Assembly: GCA_036435485.1 (NCBI GenBank)
Contig: CM071596.1
Location: 62,669,001-62,733,000 of the forward strand
DNA: 64,000 bases
Source of the DNA: Saposhnikovia divaricata
Taxonomy: Eukaryota > Streptophyta > Magnoliopsida > Apiales > Apiaceae
Direction of reading: 5' to 3'
Shown here: in pieces, positions 12,501 to 24,063 of the stretch
Position numbering within the stretch: the first letter of the stretch is position 1
Layout: each line of letters opens with the position of its first letter
Program-made: the position numbers and the translations under genes
The notes under the pieces: model-generated
What the model was told of the DNA's origin: nothing
Seen by the model: the letters and a program-made list of their open reading frames with translations, nothing else
Database searches by the model: none

Positions 12501-12918
12501 TTGTGTGCATACCTCATATCCATGATCTGCTCCTGCTTGCATATCGGTTTCCACTGAAAATTAAATCAAATATACAAAATTAGTGTTATTCTCATCAAAT
12601 GTATATAATGGTCGAAAAACATTAAGAGATACTAACAATTTCCAGGGTCCAGATAAGCCAAAGAAACAAGAAAACCAGGTCCAACATATGCGAAAAAGTT
12701 CCTCCATCCAGGCTTTTTCTGTTCATCAAAGCATACATTGTTTTAGTGGCCATTTCACTGCCAACTTATAAGTCAGAACATAGAGTATGAATGAGGAAAG
12801 GTAAAAAAAAATGATGAGAAACCTGGTTCTTTTGAGCTTCATGGTACATGTTTTCGACGTCAAGAGCAACTATGCGGTTGCTCCCTCCCATCTGATGTTG
12901 CTGCTGCAAGCTTCCCAT
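9600..12918 (-). CDS. NRAMP: NRAMP-family divalent metal transporter (NRAMP1/5/6-like), 13 exons
   Basis: Proton-coupled transporter expected to move Mn, Fe or Cd across a membrane. Exons (high to low): 12823-12918, 12637-12718, 12513-12553, 12104-12182, 11879-11983, 11635-11744, 11231-11412, 11064-11133, 10798-10971, 10585-10689, 10353-10484, 10150-10245, 9600-9905. They join in frame to 1578 nt, 525 residues plus stop, near the family's usual 500-550. Key sites: DPGN in TM1 (Asp56, Asn59), MPHN in TM6 (Met231), and the consensus transport motif GQSSTITGTYAGQY (332-345). The C-terminus resembles the plant NRAMP1/6 clade (REDLADIPLP). All introns are GT-AG except that after exon 5, which has a GC donor. 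The start is the only ATG ahead of the conserved region in exon 1. No stop, shift or missing metal-binding residue is seen, so it is likely functional. Clade is inferred; substrate is not determined. Confidence 0.95.
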
Positions 12919-13011
12919 TGCCTGATTGCTTGTTTGTGTGTGTGTTTAGGTGTGTATGATAATATGTTTATGGACAAGAGATGGATACTGGTGACTTAAA
13001 AGTTTGTAGTA

Positions 13012-13019
13012 TATTTATA
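13012..13019 (-). promoter_or_regulatory. Candidate TATA box of the NRAMP gene
   Basis: On the minus strand TATAAATA lies about 95-100 bp upstream of the NRAMP start codon, a plausible position for a TATA box with a short 5' leader. No transcript evidence is available. Confidence 0.45.
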
Positions 13020-13099
13020 GTGCAAAGTGAAGGTGTTTGAACACACATTTGTCAGGCATGAACAATGATTATATTTTAGTAGTCCATCCATTTCCTTGC

Positions 13100-13800
13100 A
13101 TTCAGACTGCCTAACCTCTGTCAGGCTATAAAACACTATTCCCTTCCTTAATTTTAAACGTATTTTTTTGCAGATATGTCATGGTAATATAAGAATGCTT
13201 AAATTTAAATTGAGGGAGGTCACCTTCTGCAAAACAACCCCAAAAATTTGTTTCACTTATATAAATTGAATCTTTAAGTTCGTAATTTATTGAAGTCGCC
13301 CCCTACCTCACTGAAGCTAATTTCTTAAACTCTCACAAAAAATATTATTTCTCATTCAATATTACGCTTAATTTTCGATATTTAAATTTATATTCTTACC
13401 AAGTTTGAGATCGCCATTCATTATTCAATGTGATTAATGCATTTTTTTAACAAGTTCGAGTCCAAAATTCATTATTCAAGTCGAGTCACATACATTTATT
13501 ATCAAATTTGATGCAACTAAAACATATTTTTTAACAAATTTAAGTCTAATATTCATTATTTGAGACTAATCGCTCATATATTTTTACCAAATCCGATTCC
13601 AACATTCATTATTCAACTCAATCAACACATATCAGACTTTAAAACATGCATTCAAACATAATTAGTTTGAGTAAGTTCAACCGTCTCTTAACTCAATTCT
13701 TAAAAATAATATAAAATATTGGTTCTTAATAACTTAAGACATGGATAAGTATATTTGTCTTCAACAATACTCCTTATACTCATTTCTTATATAATATTTT
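13100..13800. other. NRAMP upstream region, no gene
   Basis: AT-rich sequence with short degenerate repeats (several variants of CATTATTCAA between 13370 and 13620). No coding or RNA feature recognised. Confidence 0.5.
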
Positions 13801-13801
13801 A

Positions 13802-14985
13802 CTATCCTATAACCCGTGCAATGCACGGCTTTCTTAAAATTAAGTTATTTTTTATTTATATTTTAATAATTATTTATCTCATATATATTACTTAATATAA
13901 TATTGGCATAATATATATTATTAAATAATAATCGTTTAATTATATGATATTTTATTCGAATTATGATTATATTTTGTCATAATAATATAAATATAAATGG
14001 AAGTGTCGTATATACTTACATTCAAATTTTTGTTGATATTATCTTATTCAAATTATGATTTCATAATAGCACAAAATTATGATTTCATAATAATGCATAT
14101 TGTAATATTTGTTTAAAATAGAATTTAATATTAATCTGTAATTATGTGAAATTTTTATTGTTTATTATATAGTTTTAGTTTGTTTTCACTTTGTTGATTT
14201 ATAATTTGTTGTAAATTTGTTAATAAATATGTGATATTAAAATTATTAAAAATTATTTTGAAAATATTTGGTTTCCAAATAACTGAAAGAGTCTAAAAAA
14301 GTTGAGTATAGCTGAAGAATTTTAACTCAAATATTACCAAAAGAGTGTGTATATTAATTGGAGTGTAATTAAAAGAGTTTGTTATTAAGTTGAATATGTG
14401 GTTTATTTTTTGTAAAATAAAATTTTATATGTATTTTATTTATTTTTTCCATTTTTGAATGGTGTCAACAAACTTTTTGGGACGGTGCCAACCAATTATG
14501 CCTTCAAATTATGATTTCATAATAATCCATAATGTAATATTTGTTTAAAATAGAATTGAATATTAATTTGTAATTGTGTGAAATTTTTATTATTTATTAT
14601 ATTATTTTAGATTGTTTTCAATTTTCTGATTTATAATTTGTTGTAAATTTGTTAATAAATATGTGATATTAAATTATTTAAATTGATTTTGAAAATATTT
14701 TGTTTCCAAGTAACTGAAAGAGTCTATAAAAAAGTTGGGTGTAGATGAAGAATTTTAACTCAAATATAACTAAAAGGGTATGTAATTGGATATTAATTGA
14801 AGTATAATTAAAAGAATTTGTTATTAAGTTAATATGTGGTTTATATTTTGTAAAATAAAATTTTATATGTATTTTAATTTATTTTTTTATTTTTAGAAGG
14901 TGTTAGCAAACTTTTTGGGAATGTGTTAACCGGCCGACCAACCAACCAATTATACCCTGTTTCGCTTATAATAGTATAGTATAGA
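13802..14985 (-). mobile_element. Non-autonomous Helitron with internal tandem duplication
   Basis: Read on the minus strand it begins TCTATACTATACTATTATAA, preceded by A, and ends in a hairpin (CCGTGCATTGCACGGG, 13813-13828) followed by TATAGGATAG and T. This is the Helitron plan of a 5' TC and a 3' hairpin plus CTAG, with the final C changed to A. No Rep/helicase frame is present. About 430-450 bp is repeated in tandem inside it (about 14073-14500 and 14504-14957). Confidence 0.65.
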
Positions 14986-15280
14986 TTGAGTAGTACTAGG
15001 TATATCCCGAATTGGTTCCAAAAAAAAAATCCCGAATGATGTGGCATGAATGAGTTGACAATATGAACGATTTTAATTGGTGAGATTAATGTGATCCTGG
15101 TGGGTTCATTAACATTATAGCCAATCAAGAAATGACACATGTAATTCGGAAAAAATTTTGGGATCCAATTCGGGGACCCTAGCATTTTCCTATTTTATTA
15201 TTAAAATGCATTATATCAATAAAAATACAATCAACAAGAGAAAGAAAGAGACAGTGAAATCTATAATCTATTATAAAATA

Positions 15281-15556
15281 CTACCTCCGTCCCAATTTAT
15301 CTGTCTTGGTTACTATATTAGTTTGTCCCAAAAACTTGTCTTCTTTCCTTTAATGTAGATTTAAGTTCCATATATACCCATATTAATTATGCATTGGTAA
15401 TCTATTATTTGTATTATTTAATGTAAGAGCTCCTTCTTTCCACCTAATACATTAATGCAATTACAAGGGTATTATAGTTAAAGTAAAGATAAAATTTATT
15501 TTTCCTTAATATGCGTGCAAAAGTCAAATAAGCCAATTAAAATGGGACGGAGGGAG
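15281..15556. mobile_element. Stowaway-type MITE
   Basis: The ends are CTACCTCCGTCCC and, inverted, GGGACGGAGGGAG, each flanked by TA. Length 276 bp with no coding capacity. It differs in its interior from the copies at 9144 and 50631. Confidence 0.85.
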
Positions 15557-17540
15557 TATAAGATAAGGAATCCTTGAAAAAAGGGGAGTGTCACTTATAA
15601 ATAGTGAATAGTGAATGGAAACACTAGAAAATTAAACTTTTCTTAAACACGCAAATTTTAAGGGTTTGATTAATTTCTATGGGCGCAGTACTTATTCTCT
15701 ATTTTACGAGAATAGGGTTCAAACTAAACATTGTAAAAACTTTGGGGTTTCATTTATAAGAAGCAAAGTTTAGGCATTTTTGGTGTCCCAAATGGCATTT
15801 TTGAAGGTCTGTATCGTAAATAATGCATAAATTAACATATAGAATCGAAATCAGATCTTCTCTGTTTTTTTGAAAAAAAAAAAACAAATCTACTCTCTTT
15901 GATACGAACACGTGAATATAATTTTTGTTGTAATGTATATGGTGTTGACGCATATGTCTACTCCCCCGGTAAGCACCTCCTTTTTCTCTAATTATATTGT
16001 CAATTAAATTAAATATTGGTTTAATATTCTTAAATATTTTTTCAGAAAGTTACTAGCTTGTTTAATCTTTAGAAGTTGTTTGGTTGACAGATAAATATAT
16101 GGGAACTTGATCAGGAAGTAACTTGTTTGATAAGTAGAAGTTACTGGGTAGTTGTAATTCCCATAAAATGTAGGAAGTCACTTACCCACCCTCCCCTTGA
16201 TAACTTACACTTCCCATGATTTATAAACTCCTACATATAACCAAACATAATTTTCAAACTTTCAGGAACTTGATAAAAGGAAATAATTGCGAAGGTATAA
16301 AATAAACTCAGAAGCTAGAATCTAACCTTCATTTGTTGTAATAATTACAGGAACGACATATATATAAATAACATTAGAACTTACAATTTTAACATCTTAT
16401 TATAAAAATGAGAAGGAATTCGTTACGATGTAATTTCAATAATTTTCAATTGAAATTAGGATAAAAATTAATTTCTTAGCTTTTTACGTTGTTGTGATAA
16501 ATGTTTTTATTTAAAGAAACTTTTTTGCCCGAGAAAAAATTAAACAAGAAGATATTTTGAAATGAGAGTTTTTGTATTTTCTATATTTTCGACAATATTC
16601 CCTTTACCTAATTTTCTTTATGTTGGTCATATTTTCGACAATATTCCCTTTACCTAATTTTCTTTAATAAGCTGTTTTTATATATCAGCATCAGCAGGGG
16701 CTGTTTCCTTGGAGTGACTCCAATTTTGTTTATGTTAGGCAGTTTTAACCTTGATATGTAAAAGTAAAAATTACCGAGCCATTGATTAAGTAATTATTGA
16801 AAGCAGTAGATTATAGCACCTTAGCTCCTAAAATTTTGGAATATAGTTTTGGAAGCTTTTGTATACTGTTTTCCATTTGTTTAGAAATGAAAGCAACGTT
16901 CGTATACTTTGCCAAACCTACGTATTATGTAGCATGAGCCATGCACTTTGTTATTCGTTTTCTTGTACAAATATGATTCATGCTGTTCTTTTATTATTGT
17001 TAATAGTTACATCACTGTTTCAGTCTGTTTTATTTATTGGGTTGTTAATGGAATCATCATTATCTTAATTAAGTTGTTTGTTCATGATTAAGCAATTCAT
17101 GTGTCATGGTCGTGTATAAATCTGATTAGCCAAAGGGTTTTTGTTTAAACAGTATCTAGACTCAAAATATTGATGATGTTTATGGGATTCTTATATCTAA
17201 TCTTGTCAACTAATTGATTTATCCATTGTCATCTCTTCTACACTAATATTCGACCAATAATTGATGGCAAAAAAAAAAATTTATAACAGTTTTCATATTT
17301 TAAGTAATTTAAATTAAAACTCGAAAATTAACACCAAGGTGCGAACAAAATCTAGGTACATCTCACTGCAAATTTGCGAAACCGTGCACTGTTTTAGAGA
17401 GAACCTTACTTCCAAGTTGGAGTATCAAATTTGGTTTGCCGAAAAACTCACAATTAAATTGATGAAAACCAAACATATTCAATGTGTCTCACCCAGAAAT
17501 AGGGTGTGCAGACTGCAGATGTACACATGATGCCTTATCT
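15557..17540. other. Intergenic, one small tandem repeat
   Basis: AT-rich, no gene recognised. A segment of about 46 bp containing ATTTTCGACAATATTCCCTT is present twice in tandem at about 16582-16665. Confidence 0.5.
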
Positions 17541-17548
17541 CACTACTC

Positions 17549-20531
17549 ATAGGAGTATTGAGACCCCCAAAATGTGTCTTTGAAGCCTTGTAATATAGAA
17601 AATTCTGCATATTCCAAATAATAGTATAATTGGTGGACTCATAAGTTCTATCGAATAGCCTTTGTTCCTTGAGAAATTCAGTGTCACAAGACAAACTGCT
17701 GCTTCAGAACAAAGGTCACCAAGATTGCCAATTTTCCTATCAACAGCTGCTCCTGGCACATGTCTTAGTCCTGATGACTGACCACCACCCTGCAAATAAC
17801 ATAATGAATACGAGGTTTAGTCCAGGCGGGAAGAGCACAATCACTTTGTAGTTGAAATCTGGATCTCAAAGTTTAGCTGTCTCAAACTCATCTCCTAATG
17901 ATTGGTATTTTTAATAAGTGGTGTCAATGACTAGATTTTTCATTGCGAACCTGTCAAATATAATATTACATTCACAATTGTTACATTACTGCAAGTATAT
18001 TATAGTCGTCCATACAAGCAGAAACAGCTAAAATAGCCGGCAAGAAGTGATTATAAATGTTGCAGGTAACCTGCCATATGAATCATGTATACTTCAAAAC
18101 CATCCATTGAAAACTAGCAATAATAAATGATTCAGAACATAAAGTAAAACGAATATAGAAAATGTACAGCCCAGAGCTTCTAAACATACAATTAAACAAT
18201 AATCATTTTGTGACCACATCATTCCAAACTAGTTTCTCCCAGGGTGAATTCATATCTATTGAGTATCCCCATCTAATAACTAGTTCTATTTTTTAAATCT
18301 TTTAATTTCAAAATTCCAGTAAAGCAATTATTTTTGAACCAATCAGATGCTGCCAGAATGTATCTGGTCCCATTCACCAGATAGTGCTGCGTATATAGGG
18401 AATGCACTACAATACACTGTAATAATATATGCAACTGAAAAAATTACTGTGTTCGTCAGTAATAGCGAGGAGTTTAGATTAATATATGCAACTGAAAAAA
18501 TTACTGTGTTCGTCAGTAATAGCGAGGAGTTTAGATTAAGATAACTCGAGATCATTGTACACCGAGTAGCCACCACAACTCATTCAGCTATAGTAACCAG
18601 TTCTCTACTATGCCAAGTTAAATATTCACTAGCACGGTATCCTTTACATTTATACCTCATTGGAAATGTAACTTCCTTGCTCAGTTGGAACCAATACCTC
18701 TGCCATTGGCCTTTGGTGAAAGATACAACTAAATGTATAAAGTTTAGTCTTGTTTTCAATTGCATATACAAACATTATTATCATCTCTTCAAAAGTAATT
18801 AATTGATATCCAGAAATTACAACTGAAACACTGTTCAAATTGATGAATACGTCCAGAAATATATAAAAACATACACATTTAGTTAGTACAATATATGAAA
18901 TAAATTACCTTGGAAAAGAGTTCCACATTCACCTCAGGATGGTCTCCAAGTTCTTTAAGTGGACGCAATGAAAGCAGGTGTGCTTGGGACAAAAATCAAC
19001 CTCTCTCTTTGCTTGTTTTTGTAAGTCTTCTCTTTTATCTTCTAAGGAAGGTTGCGTGCACTGCTATGGATTTGTAAACCTTGCCCCCTCCCCCCCTTTT
19101 TTTATTTTACTTTGAATCTCTTCCTGTCCAGATAATGGGAGAAACTCAATTGATATTCGATTCATCCAAACCTGAGATGTATCTGAGCAACAGCCTACAA
19201 CAGCCTAAAAGCATTGTTTCCATATAGAGCCTGGAAGGCACAGTAAATAGATAGATCGGAACTTTTAACCACCTATTGACTGATGATGATGGAGTTGTTT
19301 CTAGTCAAAGCGGTCAATTCTATACTATGTCTTGTAATCCCTTACACATGAATATCGTCACGCACATAACTAGGGAAGAGAAGTAAATTAAATTCAGACA
19401 TAAAAAACTCTATAAGAGGTAAATCATGCATAGCAGAACAAAATAATCAATTCACATACAAGCTGCATGATGCCAGACATTTAAAGAGATCAACTGAATA
19501 TTCTTTATATCCTACACTCATAAACATCATCAAGTACGGCACGAAGCACGACACAGCTAGAGAAGAGTAGTAGACAGATATATTAGAGAAACAAACAATC
19601 TCAAAAAGAGACAATTATGCATCGTTGGAAATATTCATTTCATAAGCAAGCTGTATGATGTAAATTATTCAAAGTGATCAATTTAATAAGTGTTATAGTG
19701 CCTAGTGTCTACAATCCTGATCGACTAGTAGTTTAAATACTTCATATCACTTAGCAAGAATTGAAAATGTGGTTTGCTACCTAAAATCGATGTTGCCAAT
19801 TATAAAAACACGTTCATGACAGAACTTTAAAAAGGTAGATTTCCAATCCAAAACATGAAGTAAAAAAATCAACACTCTGCAATTATTAGCCTTGCCTATT
19901 CTCTAGACAATTCCAGTCCAAAGTAGGGGCAGGTGTTTGAAAGTTTAGACGGAGAAGTACTAGAAAAGATACAACTCCTTGATGAACATGTGTTTAAAAG
20001 CTATTATGGCCTCGTAATACAAAACCAGTTCATATTACGACCCTGATGTAAACTTTTTTCTTTTTCTGTACAATGTATATGCTTTTGAGCTCAGATTACA
20101 TTTACAGCTGTGTATCAATGCTCGAACATATTCCTAGACATATAAATCCAATCCTCGGCAGATTTAGAGCACAAAAGTATTCAAGAGGATAATAGAATTC
20201 ATCAGTATTCACATGTTGTAAGATATGTGTTGTAACTAAAGAGGAGAAAACTAATATCATGTGCTTAATACAGTACTTTAATCATGTGCTTAATACAGCA
20301 CATTTAATAACTTCTAAGATCAATCAGACCATTAAGCAATTAAGGAAAGAGTTCGAATAAAATCAGCCACCTAGTGAAGTGCAAGACACAATTAATGGCA
20401 AATTACATATTAACTGAAAAATAACTAATGATATTTTAAATAACTTGCATACCTTTCTTGTTCTCGCTGCAGCACCAAAGGTAACAAGTTGTAGATTTTG
20501 TCATATAAAGGTAGTGATATGACTGGCACAT
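17549..20531 (-). other. Sparse exon-like segments of unknown identity
   Basis: Four minus-strand pieces have plausible splice borders and protein-like translations. (a) 20453-20531 (frame with LPLYDKIYNLLPLVLQ, then GT). (b) 18909-18982, AG-bounded, with LRPLKELGDHPEVNVEL and ending AAG|GT. (c) 18656-18699, after CAG and ending before GTATA. (d) From about 17790 down, after TTTGCAG, starting GGGQSSGLRHVPGA. They lie downstream of the PPR gene on the same strand. I could not assign them to a family or show that their phases join, so they could be remains of one gene, an untranslated tail, or chance. Nothing else was recognised in the rest of 17.5-20.5 kb. Confidence 0.2.
18424..18537. repeat. 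Perfect 57-bp tandem duplication
   Basis: Copies at 18424-18480 and 18481-18537 are identical by eye, starting AATATATGCAACTG and ending GAGTTTAGATT. The absence of differences points to a recent duplication. Confidence 0.9.
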
Positions 20532-20542
20532 CTTTTTTTTTT

Positions 20543-21907
20543 TTATGTCGAACTTCTACCCAAGTATAAATTTTGGCTCATGATTGGTTTGACTCGCATA
20601 ACATCTCTACGTCTCACCTTGATTCCTTCTTCTATTCGTCGACACAAATTCTCATCTAATAAATTAGCCTCACCTTCTGATTTCAGCAGATCACAGACCA
20701 ATCTGTAGGTATATTCTCTCGGAATTGAACCGCTTTCCACCAACTGAACAAGAGAATCCCATGACTCTTTAACTCTTCCTGCTTCACACAGGGCATGTAT
20801 TATCGGAGTATAAGAACTTGTGGTAGGAAAACCATGATTCAGTCTTTGCATCTTCTGCGACATCTCAATAGCTTTATCAATCTCATTAACTGCACTATAG
20901 TACCTAATGAAAGAATTATAAGTAACTCGATTTGGGGTACAACCCCTTTTTATCATATCATCATATAGTTCTACTGCCCTCTCAATTCTATAATTTTTGC
21001 AACACCCGTCAATGAGACAGTTGTAAGTCACAACATCAGGAACAAAACCTTTAAACAGCATAATCCGAAACAAATGATTCGCTTCCCACAATCTTCTCCT
21101 AATGGCTTTCCTACAACCAGTTTGCAAACTATACTTGCAATAAGCACCGATCAAAATAGTATATGTGTACGTATCAGGGGGACACCTAAACCCCGGTAGT
21201 TCCATTTGCTCCAACAAAAACTTGGCTTTTCTAAAATTCCCAACTCTACAGAGTGCATTTATAACTGTATTATACGCAAAAACATCTTGCTTACAATGAA
21301 ACTGCTTCATCCGATAAAACGCTGCCAACGCCTCATCCGCTAAACCCTCTTCACCTAGAACTTTAATCAAACATGTAACCGTTGCAGCTGTCACCAATCC
21401 ACCATCCCCTCTCCTCGACATTTCCTTCAGAAAATCCCATAATAACTTCATATCATTTCCTTTAGCCAACACACAAGCCATCTCTCTACAAGTCATTTCA
21501 CTATGCGTAAACCCAAACCGCCTTTCAACCCAGTAATAAAACCCCACCGCTTTCCTCAATCCTAACTTCACCTTCTCTAAATCTCTATAACCAGCTGGCC
21601 CAAGAACACGAATACCTTTACTACCTCTACTCATTTCTTCCCCAAGATTCCTCTGTTTAAGAGGAGCACGATGTCGAAAGCCTTTCTGACAACCAACAGA
21701 CCGTGGGGACTGAAAAAACAACCTCGGCACCAATCTCAGTACCTCGGAAACTAGTTCAGCACTTAATGGGTGATCACTACAAGTAGTGGCACCATTCGAC
21801 ATAACATCAAATGGGTAGTTCTTAATCATGGCAGCCATTACTTGGTTTACGAAACAAGCCCGTAAACCGAATGAAGCAGTAGTTGATTTCATCATAGTCA
21901 AGGTCAC
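20543..21907 (-). CDS. P-class pentatricopeptide-repeat protein, intronless
   Basis: 454-residue protein expected to bind a specific organellar transcript and aid its processing, editing support or translation. The N-terminal 170 residues lack clear repeats and contain FFQSPRSVGCQKGFRHR and GFTHSEMTCREMACVLAKGN. 35-residue PPR units follow: about 174-207, 208-244 (DVFAYNTVINALCRVGNFRKAK), 245-290 (with an insertion of about 10 residues), 291-325 (DVVTYNCLIDGCCKNYRIER), 326-361, 362-396 and a partial one from 397. No E, DYW or SMR domain is present, so it belongs to the P class. The first Met (21907) gives a leader MTLTMMKSTTASFGLRACFV; a second Met at residue 28 (21826) also fits an alternative start. 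A mitochondrial or plastid presequence is likely but not proven. From memory it resembles the Arabidopsis At1g77405 type. No stop or frameshift; it looks functional. Confidence 0.9.
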   Translation of the reverse strand: MTLTMMKSTTASFGLRACFVNQVMAAMIKNYPFDVMSNGATTCSDHPLSAELVSEVLRLVPRLFFQSPRSVGCQKGFRHRAPLKQRNLGEEMSRGSKGIRVLGPAGYRDLEKVKLGLRKAVGFYYWVERRFGFTHSEMTCREMACVLAKGNDMKLLWDFLKEMSRRGDGGLVTAATVTCLIKVLGEEGLADEALAAFYRMKQFHCKQDVFAYNTVINALCRVGNFRKAKFLLEQMELPGFRCPPDTYTYTILIGAYCKYSLQTGCRKAIRRRLWEANHLFRIMLFKGFVPDVVTYNCLIDGCCKNYRIERAVELYDDMIKRGCTPNRVTYNSFIRYYSAVNEIDKAIEMSQKMQRLNHGFPTTSSYTPIIHALCEAGRVKESWDSLVQLVESGSIPREYTYRLVCDLLKSEGEANLLDENLCRRIEEGIKVRRRDVMRVKPIMSQNLYLGRSST

Positions 21908-22480
21908 TGTCTACAATACCTAATTCAGCTTTTCTCTAGTAACTATTCAAATTCTAGTTTTGGGCATAACAAAAATACTCATATATGCATTCAAAACATA
22001 AAAAGACCAAAGGGGAACAAAATCTACATATTCTTAGCTCATTGCTAGTGTTTTTTAACTTTGAAGAGCATACTTAAAGTTATTAAATTATAGTTCAAAT
22101 TCAAGAAATTATCAATTCATAAACACTAATGAAGTGGTTTCATTAAAAAAAACCCAAAATGAAGTAAATTGTTCACTGTGTGTGTGTGTGAGCTAGGGTT
22201 TAGAATGAAAATTACCCCCAAGAAATGGAAATTGATGGAAGCTTCAGTAGTGAGACAGGAGAGTTGGAGCTTCTTTCATTTAGCTCACCATTAAACCCGT
22301 AACCCGGCCCAATTAATGCTTTTTCTCAGAGACGGCCCCAATAGTAAAGAGTGGATAGAGCTGACAAAGAGTAATGTTTTTCCTGAAAGACCGGCCCAAG
22401 TAGTGTTCTATGTCTTGTACGTGAAAAAGTTATTACAGATAAGTCAAATATCTTAGGATCAAAGAATTAATAAATTCATT
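21908..22480 (-). promoter_or_regulatory. Upstream region of the PPR gene
   Basis: Non-coding stretch with a short TG run near 22180. No confident TATA box or other element was identified. Confidence 0.3.
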
Positions 22481-22780
22481 AGTCGTGATTACACATGTAT
22501 GGAAATTAAAAATACGTTGTCCTTATTGTTTTGTATTGGAAGATTTTTTTTTAAACGTAATGTCATACATATCAAAATGGGTATTAAAATTTGGTCGTGT
22601 GATGTTGATTATTTGGTTATTTGAAATATTTTTATTGGTGAAAATTAATGTGAATGTAGGGGGACTACTATTATTATTTGTTTTATATCCAATCAATTCA
22701 TGACATACACCATTTGGTGGGATATATTTTGAGAACAAATTTGAGACTTCTAACATTATTTTTAAATAATTAGACATGTA

Positions 22781-23470
22781 AAAGAAAATAGAATAAAATA
22801 AAGTAGAAACAAAGTTTTCTCTCCTCTCTCTCCTCTCTCCCTCTCCACCGCTCAGTCTCTGCACCATTTCCGGCGGGGCTTTCACCGGTGTGTCCGGTGG
22901 AAAGCCCCCAAATTCGTTTCTGTATTTTATTTGTTTTGTCTTATTTCAATAATCTCCCTTGTAAGGTATGAATTTCTATCAGTTTGTTTTGCTTTGGATT
23001 GTTTTTCTAGATCTATATCATCGGAGCTTCCAGTTTTCCCTCCTCTTCGATTCAAGTTGCACTTGGTGGATTCGAGAGTTAACCGCCTTTCTTGTGGTTT
23101 CGGATGGCAGATCTAAGTTTTCTTGGATTTTCTTGTGTAATTTCAATTTGTTGTTATTTTGGCTTGTATTTTGCAGATTGGCTGTTCTCTCCTTTATTTG
23201 TGAGAGTATGATTTCGGATCTAATGAAACAAGTTTATAGGATGTTACATTTATGGTCGAATATTCAAGCAGCATTAGCCCCAAGTGGAGGTCCAACCGCA
23301 GCGAGTACATATAAATCTCCATACGAGAGGGGCAATATCATCTTCAACAAATTGTCTGATTATGATTTAATCAGTATTTGTTTATGTTTTTCGTTGTTCG
23401 ACTATTTTTGTAGATGTCGTATGACTTATCATTAATGAATGGAATTTTACTCAAAAAAAAAAAAAAAAAA
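22781..23470 (+). mobile_element. Non-LTR retroposon (LINE-derived or SINE-like) with poly-A and TSD
   Basis: The segment starts in a CT-rich leader, contains a GC-rich hairpin (GGGGCTTTCACCGG against CCGGTGGAAAGCCCC near 22876-22910), and ends with a conserved tail (GTAGATGTCGTATGACTTAT) and about 18 A. The 11-bp direct repeat TTAGACATGTA flanks it (about 22770-22780 and just after the poly-A at 23471). No reverse transcriptase is present. The same tail motif occurs near 46370 (minus strand) and near 51970, indicating a family in this genome. Confidence 0.7.
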
Positions 23471-23870
23471 TTAGACATGTATGCAAATAGGATCGGCCCT
23501 GAAATGTTAAAGGCTTCAAATGAATTAAAAAATTTTGCCCAATACTAAAATATAATAAGTTCATATGATCAGTTTTTTCTTTTCTGGTGTTCCTTATATC
23601 TTTACTTGTTTTTGGTGATTTTTCTAAGAAAAATTGTATCCCTAATCATTCTATTTTTTTTTTTTTTGTCATTGAAAAATGTGTCCTTCAAAAATTCAAT
23701 TTTTCCGATGCCCATTTCATTAGCATAAGCAATTTGGTCTCAGAATTGGCTCTGTTCAAATAAATATTTGTTCTAAATTTTGGGGTGACCAAAGAGTATA
23801 TATTTATGAAATATTTATATATCGAGTTTCCTGATATATTTTAAATTTAATAAGTTGTATATTTGTGTTT

Positions 23871-24063
23871 GAGAGTAGGGAACCTGAGATATATCTCAGG
23901 TAAGTTACGTGAGATACCTAATTTTTATATATAAAAATGGGGTGGGCGTTTTAGTAAATTCAGATATTTTTAATTAGCCCTGCGGGTCCAGCAAATTTTA
24001 ATGGTTATTTTGTATGTATTTTAGGAAAAGTTCCCTAAGATATATCTCAGGATCCTTTTTCTC
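23871..24063 (+). mobile_element. Small MULE-type MITE, copy 1 (promoter side of the acyltransferase gene)
   Basis: 193-bp element beginning GAGAGTAGGGAACCTGAGAT and ending in the inverted form (AGGATCCTTTTTCTC), with an internal palindrome CCTGAGATATATCTCAGG in each arm. It is flanked by the 9-bp direct repeat TTTGTGTTT (23862-23870 and 24064-24072), the length expected for Mutator-like transposition. The last 10 bases plus target repeat are duplicated once more in tandem (up to about 24106). Its right end is about 460 bp upstream of the acyltransferase start codon. Confidence 0.85.

Noticed and set aside
15000..15190. Similarity between 15000-15190 and 22600-22740 (ATTGGTGA..ATTAATGTGA, CCAATCA)
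   Set aside because: Short shared words only; the match is too weak by eye to define an element and would need an alignment.
20453..20531. Extra exon as a C-terminal extension of the PPR protein
   Set aside because: The PPR frame has its own stop at 20543 and a normal end after the last repeat; no splice donor inside the PPR end joins this segment in frame convincingly.
22968..23435. 155-residue plus-strand frame
   Set aside because: It lies wholly inside a retroposon with target duplication and poly-A and has no recognised motif; judged to be a chance frame.
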